The notes under the pieces: model-generated | The model's database searches: none | What the model was told of the DNA's origin: nothing | The model's input: the letters and a program-made list of their open reading frames with translations, nothing else | Part shown: positions 7,703-17,103 of the stretch, one piece after another | Layout of the letters: every line of letters starts with the position of its first letter | Numbering within the stretch: position 1 is the stretch's first letter | Made by a program: the position numbers and the translations under genes | From: Streptococcus vestibularis ATCC 49124 | GTDB lineage: Bacteria; Bacillota; Bacilli; Lactobacillales; Streptococcaceae | Direction of reading: 5' to 3' | Length of the DNA: 29,974 bases | NCBI RefSeq assembly: GCF_000188295.1 | Contig: NZ_GL831113.1 | Coordinates: 53,364 to 83,337 of the forward strand

Positions 7703-8959
7703 TTAGAGTTTCTCGTTGACAAAGGTGACAAAGTGATTCCACCAAACCTTGAGGAAGAAGCTTTTCTTAACTTCTTTACCAGCAACCAGTTCCATGCTTG
7801 GCATGCCTTGATTAGGTAGGTAGCCTTCTCCTACAAGATCCTTATCTTCAAAGGTGGCTGTTCCCACCTTGTCTCCTGCCTTGACAGGGGCTTGCATCTG
7901 GTTGGTAGTGACTTTAATGTGTTTGTTATTGTTGGCATCTATTTTTTGGATAATATTAAAGTCAGACTTAGCGACGGCAGTGACTTGCTTAGATTTACCA
8001 TCAAGGACAGAGGCTTGACTTTTACCGATGGCTTGTCCTTTTTTGGCAATGGTCTTGCTTTCCCAATGATAGACTACGTAGTTAAGTAGGTCGTTAGTTG
8101 CAGTGAAACGGGCGTAATCATCAGTATCGGTATTATCAGAATTCAAAATGACTGCGATAATGCTCATGCCACTTTCATTTGAGTGGGCCACGAAGGAAGC
8201 ACCAGCCAAGTCGGTGGTACCTGTTTTTAGACCATCAACTCCTTTACGGTAACTAGGTTGTCCCTTAAGCATATAGTTGGAGGTTTTGAGTTTGTTGACA
8301 CCATCAAAGTCAGCCTCAGTTTTTTTAGTGATATCGAGAATTTCAGGATATTCTTTCACCACGTGTTGCGCAATGACAGCAACGTCCTTAGCACTCATGG
8401 TGTTTTCTTCGTCAGATTTAGAGCCTGGATAGATATTGTCACCTAAGTAAGAATTATTGAGACCAGAGGCATTGACAATCTTGGCATCAGTGATACCCCA
8501 ATCTTTAAGTTGGGCTTTCATCATGTCGACAAACTTACTTTCGGTTCCTCCGATTTCCTCGGCTAGAGCAATAGATGCACTGTTGGCACTGGCAATAAGG
8601 GTTGCGTCAAGAAGTTGTTTGACAGTGTATTTGCGGGCATCTAGTGGAATATTAGATACTCCGGCACTGACAGTTAGTTCAAAGGGATAGTCAGAAATAT
8701 CAACTTTGCTGTTCCATTTGAGGTCTCCCTGATCTACCGCTTTATAAACCATATAGGCTGTTAGGAGCTTGGTAATAGAGCCAATTCCAGCAGAGGTAGT
8801 GGCATCTTTTTCGTATAAAATTTTGCCAGTATTAGCTTCGACAGCGACGGCATGTTTGGCTGCGGCATCATATCCTTTTTTCTTATCTGCTGCAAAAGCA
8901 GGGGCTACGCTTCCCAGACAGAGTAAGAAGGTCATCATAAGCGTAATCAGTTTTTTCAT
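7703..8959 (-). CDS. dacA: D-alanyl-D-alanine carboxypeptidase (PBP3-type), paralogue 1
   Basis: This low-molecular-weight penicillin-binding protein trims the terminal D-Ala from peptidoglycan stem pentapeptides and so limits cross-linking. The 418-aa precursor starts at 8959 (AAGGA 7 nt upstream), with signal peptide MKKLITLMMTFLLCLGSVAP ending at AFA. Active-site motifs are S61-I-T-K64, S124-A-N126 and K245-T-G247. A C-terminal beta domain (PBP5_C) follows. The end is an amphipathic anchor (KKSFFLKVWWNHFVTFVNEKL, the last 21 residues), which fits membrane-surface attachment. It has its own extended -10 promoter and terminator, and sits in tandem with a close paralogue. Confidence 0.95.
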   Translation of the reverse strand: MKKLITLMMTFLLCLGSVAPAFAADKKKGYDAAAKHAVAVEANTGKILYEKDATTSAGIGSITKLLTAYMVYKAVDQGDLKWNSKVDISDYPFELTVSAGVSNIPLDARKYTVKQLLDATLIASANSASIALAEEIGGTESKFVDMMKAQLKDWGITDAKIVNASGLNNSYLGDNIYPGSKSDEENTMSAKDVAVIAQHVVKEYPEILDITKKTEADFDGVNKLKTSNYMLKGQPSYRKGVDGLKTGTTDLAGASFVAHSNESGMSIIAVILNSDNTDTDDYARFTATNDLLNYVVYHWESKTIAKKGQAIGKSQASVLDGKSKQVTAVAKSDFNIIQKIDANNNKHIKVTTNQMQAPVKAGDKVGTATFEDKDLVGEGYLPNQGMPSMELVAGKEVKKSFFLKVWWNHFVTFVNEKL

Positions 8960-8989
8960 GGTTTGTTCCTTCATGTGTTTTGGATATTT

Positions 8990-8998
8990 ATTATACCA
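8990..8998 (-). promoter_or_regulatory. Extended -10 promoter of dacA paralogue 1
   Basis: The minus strand reads TGG-TATAAT, about 30 bp before the start codon. No good -35 is seen. Confidence 0.7.
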
Positions 8999-9066
8999 CA
9001 TTTTGAGAGGAACTTAAGGTGTTGAGAATGGGCTTTTACTTACAAGACCAATTTTGAAGGCAAGAT

Positions 9067-9099
9067 AAAACTACCTTTTGATATTTAAAAGGTAGTTTT
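9067..9099 (-). terminator. Terminator of the second dacA paralogue
   Basis: The 13-bp arms AAAACTACCTTTT (9067-9079) and AAAAGGTAGTTTT (9087-9099) form a hairpin 5 bp after the minus-strand stop at 9104. A- and T-runs on both sides suggest it may work in both directions. Confidence 0.88.
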
Positions 9100-9103
9100 G
9101 TGT

Positions 9104-10351
9104 TTACTTATTTCCTGTAAAGAAATTAACGATATGGTTCCACCAAACTTTTAAGAAGAAACTTTTCTTGATAGATTGGTTGGCTGTTACCGAAATTTGA
9201 GGGGGATCAGAGATGTAACCTGTTCCTACGAGATCCTTGTCATCAAAGGTTGCTGTTCCAATAGTGTCGCCTTTTTTGATAGGTGCTGTTATAGTTTTTG
9301 CTTTGATTTTAACAGCATCATTTTTGCTGTTTATTTTTTGAACGACTATAAGGTCTGACTCGAGCTTAGCAGAGATGGTTTGACTGTCTCCATCGGCTAC
9401 CTTAATATCATTTTTCTTGACGATTTGTCCTTTGGTGTTGAGGGTTTTGATTTCCCAGTTTTGAGTCACATAATCTAGCAACTCATTTGTGGCTGTGAAT
9501 CTGGCAGCTTCATCCTCTCCGCCATTGTCCGCATTCATAACAACTGTAATCAAACTCATGCCATGTTCATTGGAGTGGGCTACAAAGGATGCCCCTGCAA
9601 GTTCGGTTGTTCCAGTCTTGAGTCCATCAACGCCTTCACGGTAGTTGTCTTGCCCCTCCAACATGTAGTTGTGTGTCGTTAATTTGTTGTCACGTTCGAA
9701 ATCAGTTTCGGTTTGCTTGGTGATTTCAAGTACCTGAGGATAGTCTTTGATGAGGTGGTCTGCAATAATGGCAACATCTAGAGCACTCATAGTATTTTCG
9801 TCATCTGGTTTAGAGCCAGGATAGCGGTTATCCCCAAGGTATTTATTGTTTAGACCAGAAGCGTTAAATAATTTAGCATCTGTAATGCCCCATTCTTTAA
9901 GTTGGGCTGTCATAGTGTCAACAAAGGCACTCTCTGTTCCTGAGATTTTTTCAGCTAGAGCAATTGCTGCACTGTTGGCACTACTAATGAGGGTGGCATC
10001 TAAGAGTTGTTTGACAGTATATTTTCGAGAATCTAGTGGGATATTTGAAACTTCTGAATCAACTGTTAGGTTGAATGGATAGTCTGAGATATTTACCTCA
10101 GTGTCCCAATTAATTTTACCTTGATCAACAGCTTTATAGACCATGTAGGCTGTCAGGATTTTCGTCATTGAAGCAACGCCATTAGGAGTGGTGGCATCTT
10201 TTTCATAGAGCACTTTTCCTGTAGTGGTTTCGATAGCGATCGCATGTTTTGCAGCAACATTGAAGTCATCAGTCTGATCTTGTGCTAGGGCAGGTGTTGT
10301 TAGGCCTATTAAGATTAAGGTAATCATAATGATGTGTTGTAATTTTTTCAT
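9104..10351 (-). CDS. D-alanyl-D-alanine carboxypeptidase, paralogue 2
   Basis: This is a second penicillin-binding D,D-carboxypeptidase of 415 aa. It has signal peptide MKKLQHIIMITLILIGLTTP ending at ALA, and motifs S61-M-T-K64, S124-A-N126 and K245-T-G247. These catalytic positions match paralogue 1 residue for residue, so there is no net indel over the first 250 residues. The C-terminal domain is more divergent, but the anchor KKSFFLKVWWNHIVNFF is nearly the same. The start at 10351 is set by AAAGGA 6 nt upstream. A separate extended -10 promoter and terminator mean the two copies can be expressed independently. All catalytic residues are kept, so it is probably active. Confidence 0.93.
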   Translation of the reverse strand: MKKLQHIIMITLILIGLTTPALAQDQTDDFNVAAKHAIAIETTTGKVLYEKDATTPNGVASMTKILTAYMVYKAVDQGKINWDTEVNISDYPFNLTVDSEVSNIPLDSRKYTVKQLLDATLISSANSAAIALAEKISGTESAFVDTMTAQLKEWGITDAKLFNASGLNNKYLGDNRYPGSKPDDENTMSALDVAIIADHLIKDYPQVLEITKQTETDFERDNKLTTHNYMLEGQDNYREGVDGLKTGTTELAGASFVAHSNEHGMSLITVVMNADNGGEDEAARFTATNELLDYVTQNWEIKTLNTKGQIVKKNDIKVADGDSQTISAKLESDLIVVQKINSKNDAVKIKAKTITAPIKKGDTIGTATFDDKDLVGTGYISDPPQISVTANQSIKKSFFLKVWWNHIVNFFTGNK

Positions 10352-10380
10352 AGTCATTCCTTTGGCTCTCATAAGTGTTT

Positions 10381-10389
10381 ATTATATCA
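10381..10389 (-). promoter_or_regulatory. Extended -10 promoter of dacA paralogue 2
   Basis: The minus strand reads TGA-TATAAT, 29 bp before the start codon. The -35 is weak. It is divergent from the pnp promoter. Confidence 0.7.
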
Positions 10390-10462
10390 CAAAACCACTT
10401 AAATATCTGAAATCGAGAAAAGCTTGGAGTGCAACTTATGCCGAAGCTCTGCCATTTTCGAC

Positions 10463-10478
10463 TATAATATGGTAAAAT
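10463..10478 (+). promoter_or_regulatory. Probable pnp promoter region
   Basis: TATAAT (10463-10468) and an overlapping extended -10, TGG-TAAAAT (10470-10478), are both present without a clear -35. The leader of about 80 nt contains a possible stem ACCAG...CTGGT (about 10511-10535). PNPase mRNAs are often autoregulated through leader structures in other bacteria, but this is not shown here. Confidence 0.5.
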
Positions 10479-10559
10479 GGAAGTTATATCAAATGAATGA
10501 TATAAAGTTGACCAGTTCGTTTTTGTGGGGCTGGTTATGGATAAAAAGAGGGATCAAAC

Positions 10560-12797
10560 ATGGCTAAACAAACTTTTGAGATGACCTTTGCAGGACGCCC
10601 ACTTGTTGTGGAAGTGGGACATGTAGCCAAGCAGGCTAATGGTGCCGTTGTAGTACGTTATGGAGATACAACCGTATTGTCAGCAGCTGTTATGTCTAAA
10701 AAGATGGCAACTGCAGATTTCTTTCCATTACAGGTTAATTATGAGGAAAAAATGTATGCGGCTGGTAAGTTCCCGGGAGGTTTTAATAAGCGTGAAGGCC
10801 GTCCTTCAACAGACGCCACTTTGACTGCTCGTCTTATTGATCGTCCTATTCGTCCTATGTTTGCGGAGGGGTTTCGTAACGAAGTTCAAGTCATTAATAC
10901 TGTTCTCTCTTATGATGAAAATGCTAGTGCGCCAATGGCAGCTATGTTTGGGAGTTCTTTAGCACTTTCTATTTCGGATATTCCTTTCAATGGTCCCATT
11001 GCTGGGGTTCAAGTGGCTTATGCAGCGGAAGATTTCATCATCAACCCAAGTGCATCAGATAAAGACGTTTCACAGTTAGACTTGACAGTGGCCGGTACCA
11101 AGGAAGCCATCAATATGGTAGAATCAGGTGCTCAGGAATTGTCAGAGGACATCATGTTGCAAGCACTTTTGAAGGGACATGAAGCTATTCAAGAGTTGGT
11201 TGATTTCCAAAATTATATTGTTGCGGCTGTTGGTAAGGAAAAGGCTGAGGTTGAACTACTCCAAGTTGATGCTGAATTGAAAGTCGAAATCGAAACGGCT
11301 TATTATGATCAGTTAGCTAAGGCTGTTCAGGTGGAAGAAAAACTGGCGCGTGAAGCAGCAACCCAGGCTGTTAAAGAAGAGGTCCTTACTTCTTATCAAG
11401 AACGCTTCGCAGAAGATGAAGATAAGGAAACTATTCTACGTGATGTGGTAGAAATCCTTGAGCAGATGGAACATGCTGAAGTGCGCCGTCTGATTACAGA
11501 AGACAAGGTTCGTCCTGATGGTCGTCGTGTGGATGAAATCCGTCCTTTGGACGCAGAGATTGACTTTCTTCCTAAGGTTCATGGTTCAGGTCTCTTTACA
11601 CGTGGACAAACCCAGGCCTTATCAGTCTTGACTTTAGCCCCTATGAGTGATACACAACTTGTTGATGGTTTGGATCCAGAGTATAAGAAACGTTTCCTTC
11701 ACCACTACAATTTCCCTCAGTATTCGGTGGGTGAAACAGGGCGTTACGGTGCACCAGGTCGTCGTGAAATTGGTCATGGAGCCTTGGGTGAGCGAGCCCT
11801 TGCTCAAGTTCTCCCAAGTATCGAAGAGTTTCCATATGCTATCCGTTTGGTAGCTGAAGTCTTGGAGTCAAATGGGTCTTCTTCACAGGCTTCTATTTGT
11901 GCAGGTACTTTGGCTCTTATGGCCGGTGGGGTGCCGATTAAGGCACCTGTTGCGGGGATTGCCATGGGCCTTATTTCAGATGGAACTAACTACACTGTTC
12001 TAACCGATATTCAAGGTTTGGAAGATCATTTTGGCGATATGGACTTTAAGGTGGCTGGTACACGTCGAGGTATTACAGCTCTTCAGATGGATATTAAGAT
12101 TTCAGGTATTACACCTGCCATTCTCGAAGAGGCTTTGGCTCAAGCCAAGGTAGCTCGTTTTGAGATTCTTGATGTTATCGAGGCAGTAATCGCTGAGCCA
12201 CGTCCAGAGTTGGCTCCAACAGCGCCTAAGATTGATAGTATTCAGATTCCTGTTGACAAGATTAAGGTTGTCATCGGTAAAGGTGGCGAAACAATTGACA
12301 AGATTATTGCTGAGACTGGTGTCACTATTGATATCGATGAAGAGGGACTTGTTCAGATTTTCTCTAGTGATCAGGATGCTATTAACCGTGCCAAAACAAT
12401 TATTTCCGATCTTGTACGTGAAGCAAAGGTTGGCGAGGTCTACACTGTACCAGTTGTGCGTATTGAAAAGTTCGGTGCCTTTGTCCATCTCTTTAATAAG
12501 ACAGATGCTCTCGTCCACATCTCAGAACTAGCTTGGGAACGCACTGAGCGTGTCGAAGATGTGGTTAAGGTTGGGGATATGGTAACTGTTAAAATTATCA
12601 AAATCGATGAAAAAGGACGTATCGATGCCTCAATTAAGACCTTACTTCCTAAGCCCGAAAAGATTGAAGACGGGGAAAATGAAGGAGAGCATCGTCACCG
12701 CCGTCGTTCTCATCACAAACCACGCCACCATAATGAAAATGGTAAAGCACCGCAAAATCCTGATAAATCAGAAATGAAAGAACAGACAGAAGAATGA
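10560..12797 (+). CDS. pnp: Polyribonucleotide nucleotidyltransferase (PNPase)
   Basis: PNPase degrades RNA 3'-to-5' by phosphorolysis and can add tails. The 745-aa protein has two RNase PH domains around a helical linker. A KH domain (about 560-622) has the GKGG motif in [13 protein letters not shown]. An S1 domain (about 623-692) includes EKFGAFVHL and [10 protein letters not shown] tail of about 50 residues, rich in His, Arg and Glu ([15 protein letters not shown]), makes it slightly longer than typical bacterial PNPases. The ATG follows a GAGGG ribosome site. The stop overlaps the next gene's start as ATGA. The rpsO gene, adjacent in many bacteria, is not next to it here. Confidence 0.97.
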   Translation: MAKQTFEMTFAGRPLVVEVGHVAKQANGAVVVRYGDTTVLSAAVMSKKMATADFFPLQVNYEEKMYAAGKFPGGFNKREGRPSTDATLTARLIDRPIRPMFAEGFRNEVQVINTVLSYDENASAPMAAMFGSSLALSISDIPFNGPIAGVQVAYAAEDFIINPSASDKDVSQLDLTVAGTKEAINMVESGAQELSEDIMLQALLKGHEAIQELVDFQNYIVAAVGKEKAEVELLQVDAELKVEIETAYYDQLAKAVQVEEKLAREAATQAVKEEVLTSYQERFAEDEDKETILRDVVEILEQMEHAEVRRLITEDKVRPDGRRVDEIRPLDAEIDFLPKVHGSGLFTRGQTQALSVLTLAPMSDTQLVDGLDPEYKKRFLHHYNFPQYSVGETGRYGAPGRREIGHGALGERALAQVLPSIEEFPYAIRLVAEVLESNGSSSQASICAGTLALMAGGVPIKAPVAGIAMGLISDGTNYTVLTDIQGLEDHFGDMDFKVAGTRRGITALQMDIKISGITPAILEEALAQAKVARFEILDVIEAVIAEPRPELAPTAPKIDSIQIPVDKIKVVIGKGGETIDKIIAETGVTIDIDEEGLVQIFSSDQDAINRAKTIISDLVREAKVGEVYTVPVVRIEKFGAFVHLFNKTDALVHISELAWERTERVEDVVKVGDMVTVKIIKIDEKGRIDASIKTLLPKPEKIEDGENEGEHRHRRRSHHKPRHHNENGKAPQNPDKSEMKEQTEE

Positions 12798-13564
12798 CAG
12801 AAAATCAAGAATTGCAAGCTTTTGATGAAACCTTGAGAGAGTTTTTAACGGAACCAGACCACTTTTTAACCAGTCTGGCTTTGATTAATCACCTACAACG
12901 TACTCCCGTCTTGGCTGCCCAAGACCTCTACGCAGTTGAAGTAGAAGGCAAGAAGGTTGTTCCTGTCTTCACTAGTGAACAGGACCTACAATCTTTTAAA
13001 GCTACTCAAGAGAGTGCTCGAGAGCAAACTTGGGTAGAACGTTCGAGCTTAGATGTTTTAACACAACTGGTTCAGGCAGAGCTTTTTGGTCTTGCTTTCA
13101 ATTTAAAAGAGGATGGTGATTTCTCAAATACCACTCTTTTTGCAAGCAGTGAACTCATCCAGTTTATCAACTATTTCACTCAGACCTTAAATAATCTTTT
13201 GGGTGAGGAAAACCAAAAGGCAGCTCCTAAAGATAAGATTTATCTTGTTCCAGCCTTCATTCACAAACGCGAGGAAGATGGCCAGGATGACCGTCTCTTT
13301 GCGACCATGTCGAATGCAGAGGGACAGAGTTATGTACCTGTGTTTACGAACTTAACGAGCTTTGCAAAATGGTATGGTAACGAGACTTTTGGTCTACCTT
13401 TCCGTAAGGCTAAAGGGACGATTTTGCAATGGCCACTGTCAGAAATTTACCAGCCTTCAACAGGCGAAAATGAGTTGGACAAGGTTCAAGGTATTGTCAT
13501 CAATCCTTTTGATGACCAGCCTGAGTTAATCGATTGGGCTTATTTTGAAGGGGATAGCGAGTAG
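12794..13564 (+). CDS. SseB-family protein of unknown function
   Basis: The 256-aa soluble protein has the SseB N-terminal-like fold twice. Repeat-like phrases are seen in [15 protein letters not shown] (about 55-69) and [14 protein letters not shown] (about 179-192); this alternation of a PVFT strand and a following helix is typical of the family. No signal peptide or catalytic motif is visible. The start overlaps the pnp stop by 4 nt (ATGA), so it is translationally coupled to pnp. The conserved link to pnp suggests a role in RNA or envelope homeostasis, but the sequence does not prove one. Confidence 0.75.
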   Translation: MTENQELQAFDETLREFLTEPDHFLTSLALINHLQRTPVLAAQDLYAVEVEGKKVVPVFTSEQDLQSFKATQESAREQTWVERSSLDVLTQLVQAELFGLAFNLKEDGDFSNTTLFASSELIQFINYFTQTLNNLLGEENQKAAPKDKIYLVPAFIHKREEDGQDDRLFATMSNAEGQSYVPVFTNLTSFAKWYGNETFGLPFRKAKGTILQWPLSEIYQPSTGENELDKVQGIVINPFDDQPELIDWAYFEGDSE

Positions 13565-13649
13565 ACCTAGTGTTCTCAACTTTCCACTTTAAAGAATAAT
13601 AGGACAACAGCAAACAATAATAACAATAATGATATAAGGAGTGACCTAT

Positions 13650-14270
13650 ATGGGGTGGTGGAAAGAAAGTATTGATATTGTAAAGAAAAATGACCCAGCG
13701 GCTCGGACAAGTTTGGAGGTTCTTTTAACCTATCCTGGTCTAAAGGCTTTGGCCGCTCATCGCATCTCACATTTTCTCTGGCGCCACCATTGTCGACTGT
13801 TAGCTCGTATGCATAGTCAATTTTGGCGATTTTGGACTCAGATTGAGATTCATCCTGGGGCTCAGATTGCTGAAGGTGTCTTTATTGATCACGGTTCTGG
13901 CCTTGTCATTGGTGAAACAGCTGTGGTTGAAAAAGGAGCTATGCTCTATCACGGTGTTACTTTAGGTGGTACTGGTAAAGATGTCGGAAAACGTCACCCA
14001 ACCGTTCGTGAGGGTGCATTGGTTTCAGCCCATGCTCAGGTTATTGGTCCTATTGAGATTGGGAAAAATGCTAAGGTAGGTGCAGCAGCTGTGGTTGTTG
14101 CCGATGTCCCAGAAGATGTTACGGTAGTTGGTGTCCCTGCTAAGGTCGTACGTGTTCACGGTAAAAAGGATGAAGAAGTGATTCATGACATTGAGGAAGG
14201 TCGTGAATACTATAGCGAAAAGCTAGAAGATCTTCTAAAAGCAGCAAGCTTTCACTCATCACGTCTATAA
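13650..14270 (+). CDS. cysE: Serine O-acetyltransferase
   Basis: CysE makes O-acetylserine from serine and acetyl-CoA, the first step of cysteine synthesis. The 206-aa protein has the N-terminal helical domain and a left-handed beta-helix of hexapeptide repeats. It includes IHPGAQIAEGVFIDHGSGLV and the catalytic-region motif HGVTLGGTG. The ATG at 13650 is chosen over a GTG at 13641 because AAGGAG (13636-13641) overlaps that GTG and is correctly spaced for the ATG. It follows the SseB-like gene without a terminator. Grouping with cysS is common in Firmicutes and links cysteine synthesis with tRNA charging. Confidence 0.95.
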   Translation: MGWWKESIDIVKKNDPAARTSLEVLLTYPGLKALAAHRISHFLWRHHCRLLARMHSQFWRFWTQIEIHPGAQIAEGVFIDHGSGLVIGETAVVEKGAMLYHGVTLGGTGKDVGKRHPTVREGALVSAHAQVIGPIEIGKNAKVGAAAVVVADVPEDVTVVGVPAKVVRVHGKKDEEVIHDIEEGREYYSEKLEDLLKAASFHSSRL

Positions 14271-14282
14271 GGACAGAAAAAG

Positions 14283-14441
14283 ATGAAACTCTTTAGTTCA
14301 AAGGTGACTCGATTGACGGTCGTGGGCCCCTTTGCCCTTGTCTACATTGCTTTACATAGAGCAGATTATAGTATGGCCGCCTTATGGTTTTGCATTGCTC
14401 TGTTATGGGCCGGTCTTGTTTTTAAGCAACGACACAAGTGA
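14283..14441 (+). CDS. Predicted 52-aa membrane miniprotein 1
   Basis: This small frame encodes MKLFSSKVTRLTVVGPFALV, a short loop, and a second hydrophobic segment (MAALWFCIALLWAGLVF) ending KQRHK. It is preceded by AAGGA, which overlaps the cysE stop, with a 9-nt spacing. The frame lies between cysE and cysS with no room for a separate promoter or terminator, so co-transcription is likely. Two membrane helices with basic ends are predicted. I do not recognise the family; the function is unknown. Confidence 0.65.
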   Translation: MKLFSSKVTRLTVVGPFALVYIALHRADYSMAALWFCIALLWAGLVFKQRHK

Positions 14442-14451
14442 GATTTGAGTA

Positions 14452-14619
14452 ATGAAACAATTCTTCAAGGACAATCCTTTTTTGGTCTTCTATATAGTTG
14501 GGAGTTTTCTTTCAGCTATGTCTCTCTTGGCTCAAGGTCAGCTAGTTGCGGCTATTTGGATTATAATTCTCGTTATACTCTTGTGTTTGTACCTAAACCA
14601 TATCAAGGATAAAAAATAG
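14452..14619 (+). CDS. Predicted 55-aa membrane miniprotein 2
   Basis: The frame encodes MKQFFKDNPFLVFYIVGSFL, a short polar stretch, and the second hydrophobic segment AAIWIIILVILLCLYL ending HIKDKK. It starts 10 bp after the stop of miniprotein 1. Its ribosome site is poor, so translation may depend on coupling. Topology and size mirror miniprotein 1 (a basic N-terminus, two helices, and an A-x-W pattern opening the second helix), suggesting an ancient duplication. The function is unknown. Confidence 0.6.
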   Translation: MKQFFKDNPFLVFYIVGSFLSAMSLLAQGQLVAAIWIIILVILLCLYLNHIKDKK

Positions 14620-14646
14620 TTTCCAGTTAATTGAAAGGAATCTCAA

Positions 14647-15990
14647 GTGATTAAAATTTATGATACGATGACACGTTCGCTCCGTGATTTTGTACCTTTG
14701 ACAGAAAATGTTGTCAATATGTATATCTGCGGACCAACAGTTTACAATTATATTCATATCGGAAATGCCCGTTCAGCAGTAGCTTTTGATACTATTCGTC
14801 GTTATTTTGAGTATTGTGGCTATACAGTCAACTATATTTCCAACTTTACGGATGTAGATGATAAAATTATTAAGGCAGCCAATGAAGCTGGTATTTCGAC
14901 CAAAGAATTATCAGACAAGTTTATCACAGCCTTTATGGAAGATACCGCACAACTTGGAATCAAACCAGCGACACAAAATCCTCGTGTTATTAACTACATG
15001 GATGAAATTATTGCATTTGTGTCAACCTTGATTGATAAAGGTTTTGCTTATGTTGCTGAAGGTGATGTATACTTCCAAGTAGCTAAGTCAAAAAATTATG
15101 CAAAATTAGCTAATAAGACCTTGGAAGATCTTGAAATTGGTGCTAGCGGACGTACGGATGCTGAGACAGATCGTAAGGAAAATCCTCTGGATTTTGCCCT
15201 TTGGAAAGCTGCCAAAGAAGGAGAGATTTCTTGGGAAAGTCCTTGGGGACCTGGACGTCCAGGCTGGCACATCGAATGTTCTGTTATGGCGACTGAAATC
15301 CTTGGGAATACTATCGATATCCATGGTGGAGGTGCGGACCTTGAGTTCCCACACCATACTAATGAAATCGCACAATCAGAAGCCAAAACTGGTAAGACCT
15401 TCGCTAATTATTGGATGCACAACGGTTTTGTTAATGTGGACAATGAGAAAATGTCAAAATCCTTGGGTAACTTTGTGACTGTCCATGATATGCTTAAGAC
15501 GGTTGATGGGCAAGTGCTTCGCTTCTTCCTAGCGACACAACAGTATCGTAAACCAATTAACTTTACCGAGAAAGCTATCCATGATGCTGAAGTCAATCTC
15601 AAGTATTTGAAAAATACGCACAGTCTTCCCTTGACAGATCAGGTGAATCAAGATGAGTTGCAAACTTATCTTGATGCTTTCCAGGTGGCTATGGATGATG
15701 ACTTTAATACGGCAAATGGTGTGACTGTTCTGTTTGATATGGCCAAATGGATTAATTCAGGCAACTATGATGAAACTGTTAAAGATGCTTTTGAAAAAAT
15801 GCTCCAAGTTTTCGGTATTGTTTTCGAAGAAGAAGTTCTTGATGAAGATATCGAAAAACTCATTGAAGAGCGTCAGGCAGCGCGTGCTAACAAGGACTTT
15901 GCGACAGCAGACCGCATTCGTGATGAGTTAGCTGCTCAAGGTATCAAACTTCTTGATACCAGGGAGGGCGTGAGGTGGACACGTGACTAA
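14647..15990 (+). CDS. cysS: Cysteinyl-tRNA synthetase
   Basis: This class I synthetase charges tRNA-Cys. The 447-aa protein has the HIGH-type motif HIGN (37-40) and KMSKS (about 267-271). The zinc ligand Cys28 lies in YICGP, and other expected zinc ligands lie in [10 protein letters not shown] and LEFPHHTNE. The start is GTG at 14647: GAAAGGA lies about 8 nt upstream and the family begins MIKIYDT. The 3' end overlaps mrnC by 8 nt. The length is slightly under the usual 460-470 aa but no domain is missing. The cognate tRNA-Cys is encoded at 110-180 in this window. Confidence 0.97.
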   Translation: MIKIYDTMTRSLRDFVPLTENVVNMYICGPTVYNYIHIGNARSAVAFDTIRRYFEYCGYTVNYISNFTDVDDKIIKAANEAGISTKELSDKFITAFMEDTAQLGIKPATQNPRVINYMDEIIAFVSTLIDKGFAYVAEGDVYFQVAKSKNYAKLANKTLEDLEIGASGRTDAETDRKENPLDFALWKAAKEGEISWESPWGPGRPGWHIECSVMATEILGNTIDIHGGGADLEFPHHTNEIAQSEAKTGKTFANYWMHNGFVNVDNEKMSKSLGNFVTVHDMLKTVDGQVLRFFLATQQYRKPINFTEKAIHDAEVNLKYLKNTHSLPLTDQVNQDELQTYLDAFQVAMDDDFNTANGVTVLFDMAKWINSGNYDETVKDAFEKMLQVFGIVFEEEVLDEDIEKLIEERQAARANKDFATADRIRDELAAQGIKLLDTREGVRWTRD

Positions 15991-16384
15991 ATACCTTGAT
16001 GTCAACCTTATTAATGGTATTGCTCTCGCCTTTGAGGGAGATGCTGTTTATTCCTTATACATTCGCCGTCACCTGATTTTTCAAGGACAGACTAAGCCAA
16101 ATCAATTGCATCGTCTAGCTACACGCTATGTTTCCGCCAAGGCTCAAGCTAGCCTCATTGAAAAAATGATAGATCGAGAGCTTTTGACTGAAAAAGAGCT
16201 GGACATATACAAACGAGGTCGTAATGCTAAGAGTCATACCAAGGCTAAAAATACGGATGTTATTACCTATAAAATGTCAACAGGTTTCGAGGCAGTTATG
16301 GGTTATCTTCATATGACCGAGGATGTCGACCGCCTAGAAGAGTTGGTTACTTGGTGCATTGATGAAGTTGAGAAAGAAATCTAA
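15983..16384 (+). CDS. mrnC: Mini-ribonuclease III
   Basis: Mini-III is a dimeric double-strand RNase with only the RNase III catalytic domain; in Bacillus it matures 23S rRNA. The 133-aa protein has [20 protein letters not shown], with the catalytic acidic residue region EGDAVY (about 19-24), and a second conserved helix around [12 protein letters not shown], whose Glu is expected to be catalytic. No dsRNA-binding domain is present, as expected. The start is GTG at 15983, inside the end of cysS, with AGGTGG upstream. It is the last gene before a terminator. Confidence 0.93.
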   Translation: MTKYLDVNLINGIALAFEGDAVYSLYIRRHLIFQGQTKPNQLHRLATRYVSAKAQASLIEKMIDRELLTEKELDIYKRGRNAKSHTKAKNTDVITYKMSTGFEAVMGYLHMTEDVDRLEELVTWCIDEVEKEI

Positions 16385-16385
16385 A

Positions 16386-16411
16386 AATTCTGCTGAGAGC
16401 AGGATTTTTTG
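16386..16411 (+). terminator. Terminator of the pnp-to-mrnC gene string
   Basis: AATTCTGCT (16386-16394) pairs with AGCAGGATT (16398-16406), with one G-U pair, and is followed by T residues. It immediately follows mrnC. Confidence 0.88.
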
Positions 16412-16417
16412 TTATTT

Positions 16418-17056
16418 AAAATTAATCTAGATTGTGAAAAAATAATAGATTATGTTAATAGTGAGGCATCAGCTCCGTAAGTTGATTTTTCTTCAGTTGA
16501 AGCCAAGGCAGAACCAACCAATCAAGTCAGCTCAGTGGGACCTCAACGTCATTGATGGTTGTCTCTTCAAGTGAGACAGATGAGGGTCTTCTTGAGGTAC
16601 ATTCTCAAGTTGATATTGTAGAGACGAGTGTTTCTATGACTACATCTTATTCAGAAGAGGCTCGTGTCCAAGATTTTGGTGAGGATCGATCAGTAGCTGC
16701 ATCTGAGCGAGGAGAGGCAAGCGCAACATCTGAAGTGGCTTAAGAAACTGCTAGCTCTCTTGCATCGACAACTGCAGAAATAAGTCAGTTGGATAAAAAT
16801 ACAGAGTGAGAGTTTGACCTATTCGTCAAAAGTAACCTTTACAGACGGACTTATCTCAGAGATTTCCGGAAACAGTTCAACAAGCACAGACTCAATTGAC
16901 ATCTTCCAAACAGTAGGTAAAACCATTACCTAGGCTGAGAGAAAGATTGCAGAATCAATTGCAGATCCAGATACAATTGGTAAGCAGGTTTTGGCTGCTG
17001 CAACGCTTGTTCTGGTTCTTCTAGTGCTTTATCTAGTAGTAATTACATTTATTTAA
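16418..17056 (+). pseudogene. Decayed Ser/Thr/Glu-rich protein with a C-terminal membrane anchor
   Basis: Frames joined across several breaks give a low-complexity, acidic Ser/Thr-rich chain. It runs from NSEASAP through a TAA, then VDFSSVEAKAEPTNQVSSVG. A frameshift leads to TSTSLMVVSSSETDEG and on to ASATSEVA, then a TAA. Next come ETASSLASTTAEISQ and a TGA with a frame change, then SLTYSSKVTFTDG, a TAG, and finally AERKIAESIADPD and a hydrophobic helix (LAAATLVLVLLVLYLVVITF) at the stop. At least three stops and two frameshifts are visible. No LPXTG motif is seen. The composition and C-terminal helix fit a tail-anchored or surface-exposed protein; the family was not recognised. Confidence 0.7.
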
Positions 17057-17064
17057 CATGCTTT

Positions 17065-17087
17065 GCCCTCGTAAGAGGGCTTTTTTT
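17065..17087 (+). terminator. Terminator after the decayed anchored-protein gene
   Basis: GCCCTC-GTAA-GAGGGC is followed by seven T. It lies 8 bp after the relic stop and separates it from rlmB. Confidence 0.92.
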
Positions 17088-17088
17088 A

Positions 17089-17097
17089 TGATAGAAT
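17089..17097 (+). promoter_or_regulatory. Extended -10 promoter of rlmB, possibly leaderless
   Basis: TGA-TAGAAT (17089-17097) ends only 6 nt before the rlmB ATG, so initiation at the normal distance would start at or next to the ATG. A strong terminator ends at 17087, which excludes a longer leader from upstream except by readthrough. Confidence 0.6.
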
Positions 17098-17103
17098 GGG
17101 CAT

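Noticed and set aside
11647..11853. 68-aa + strand frame inside pnp
   Set aside because: Alternative-frame shadow inside the second RNase PH domain, with no independent signals.
12102..12518. 138-aa minus-strand frame inside pnp
   Set aside because: Antisense shadow over the KH and S1 domains of pnp, without a ribosome site or family resemblance.
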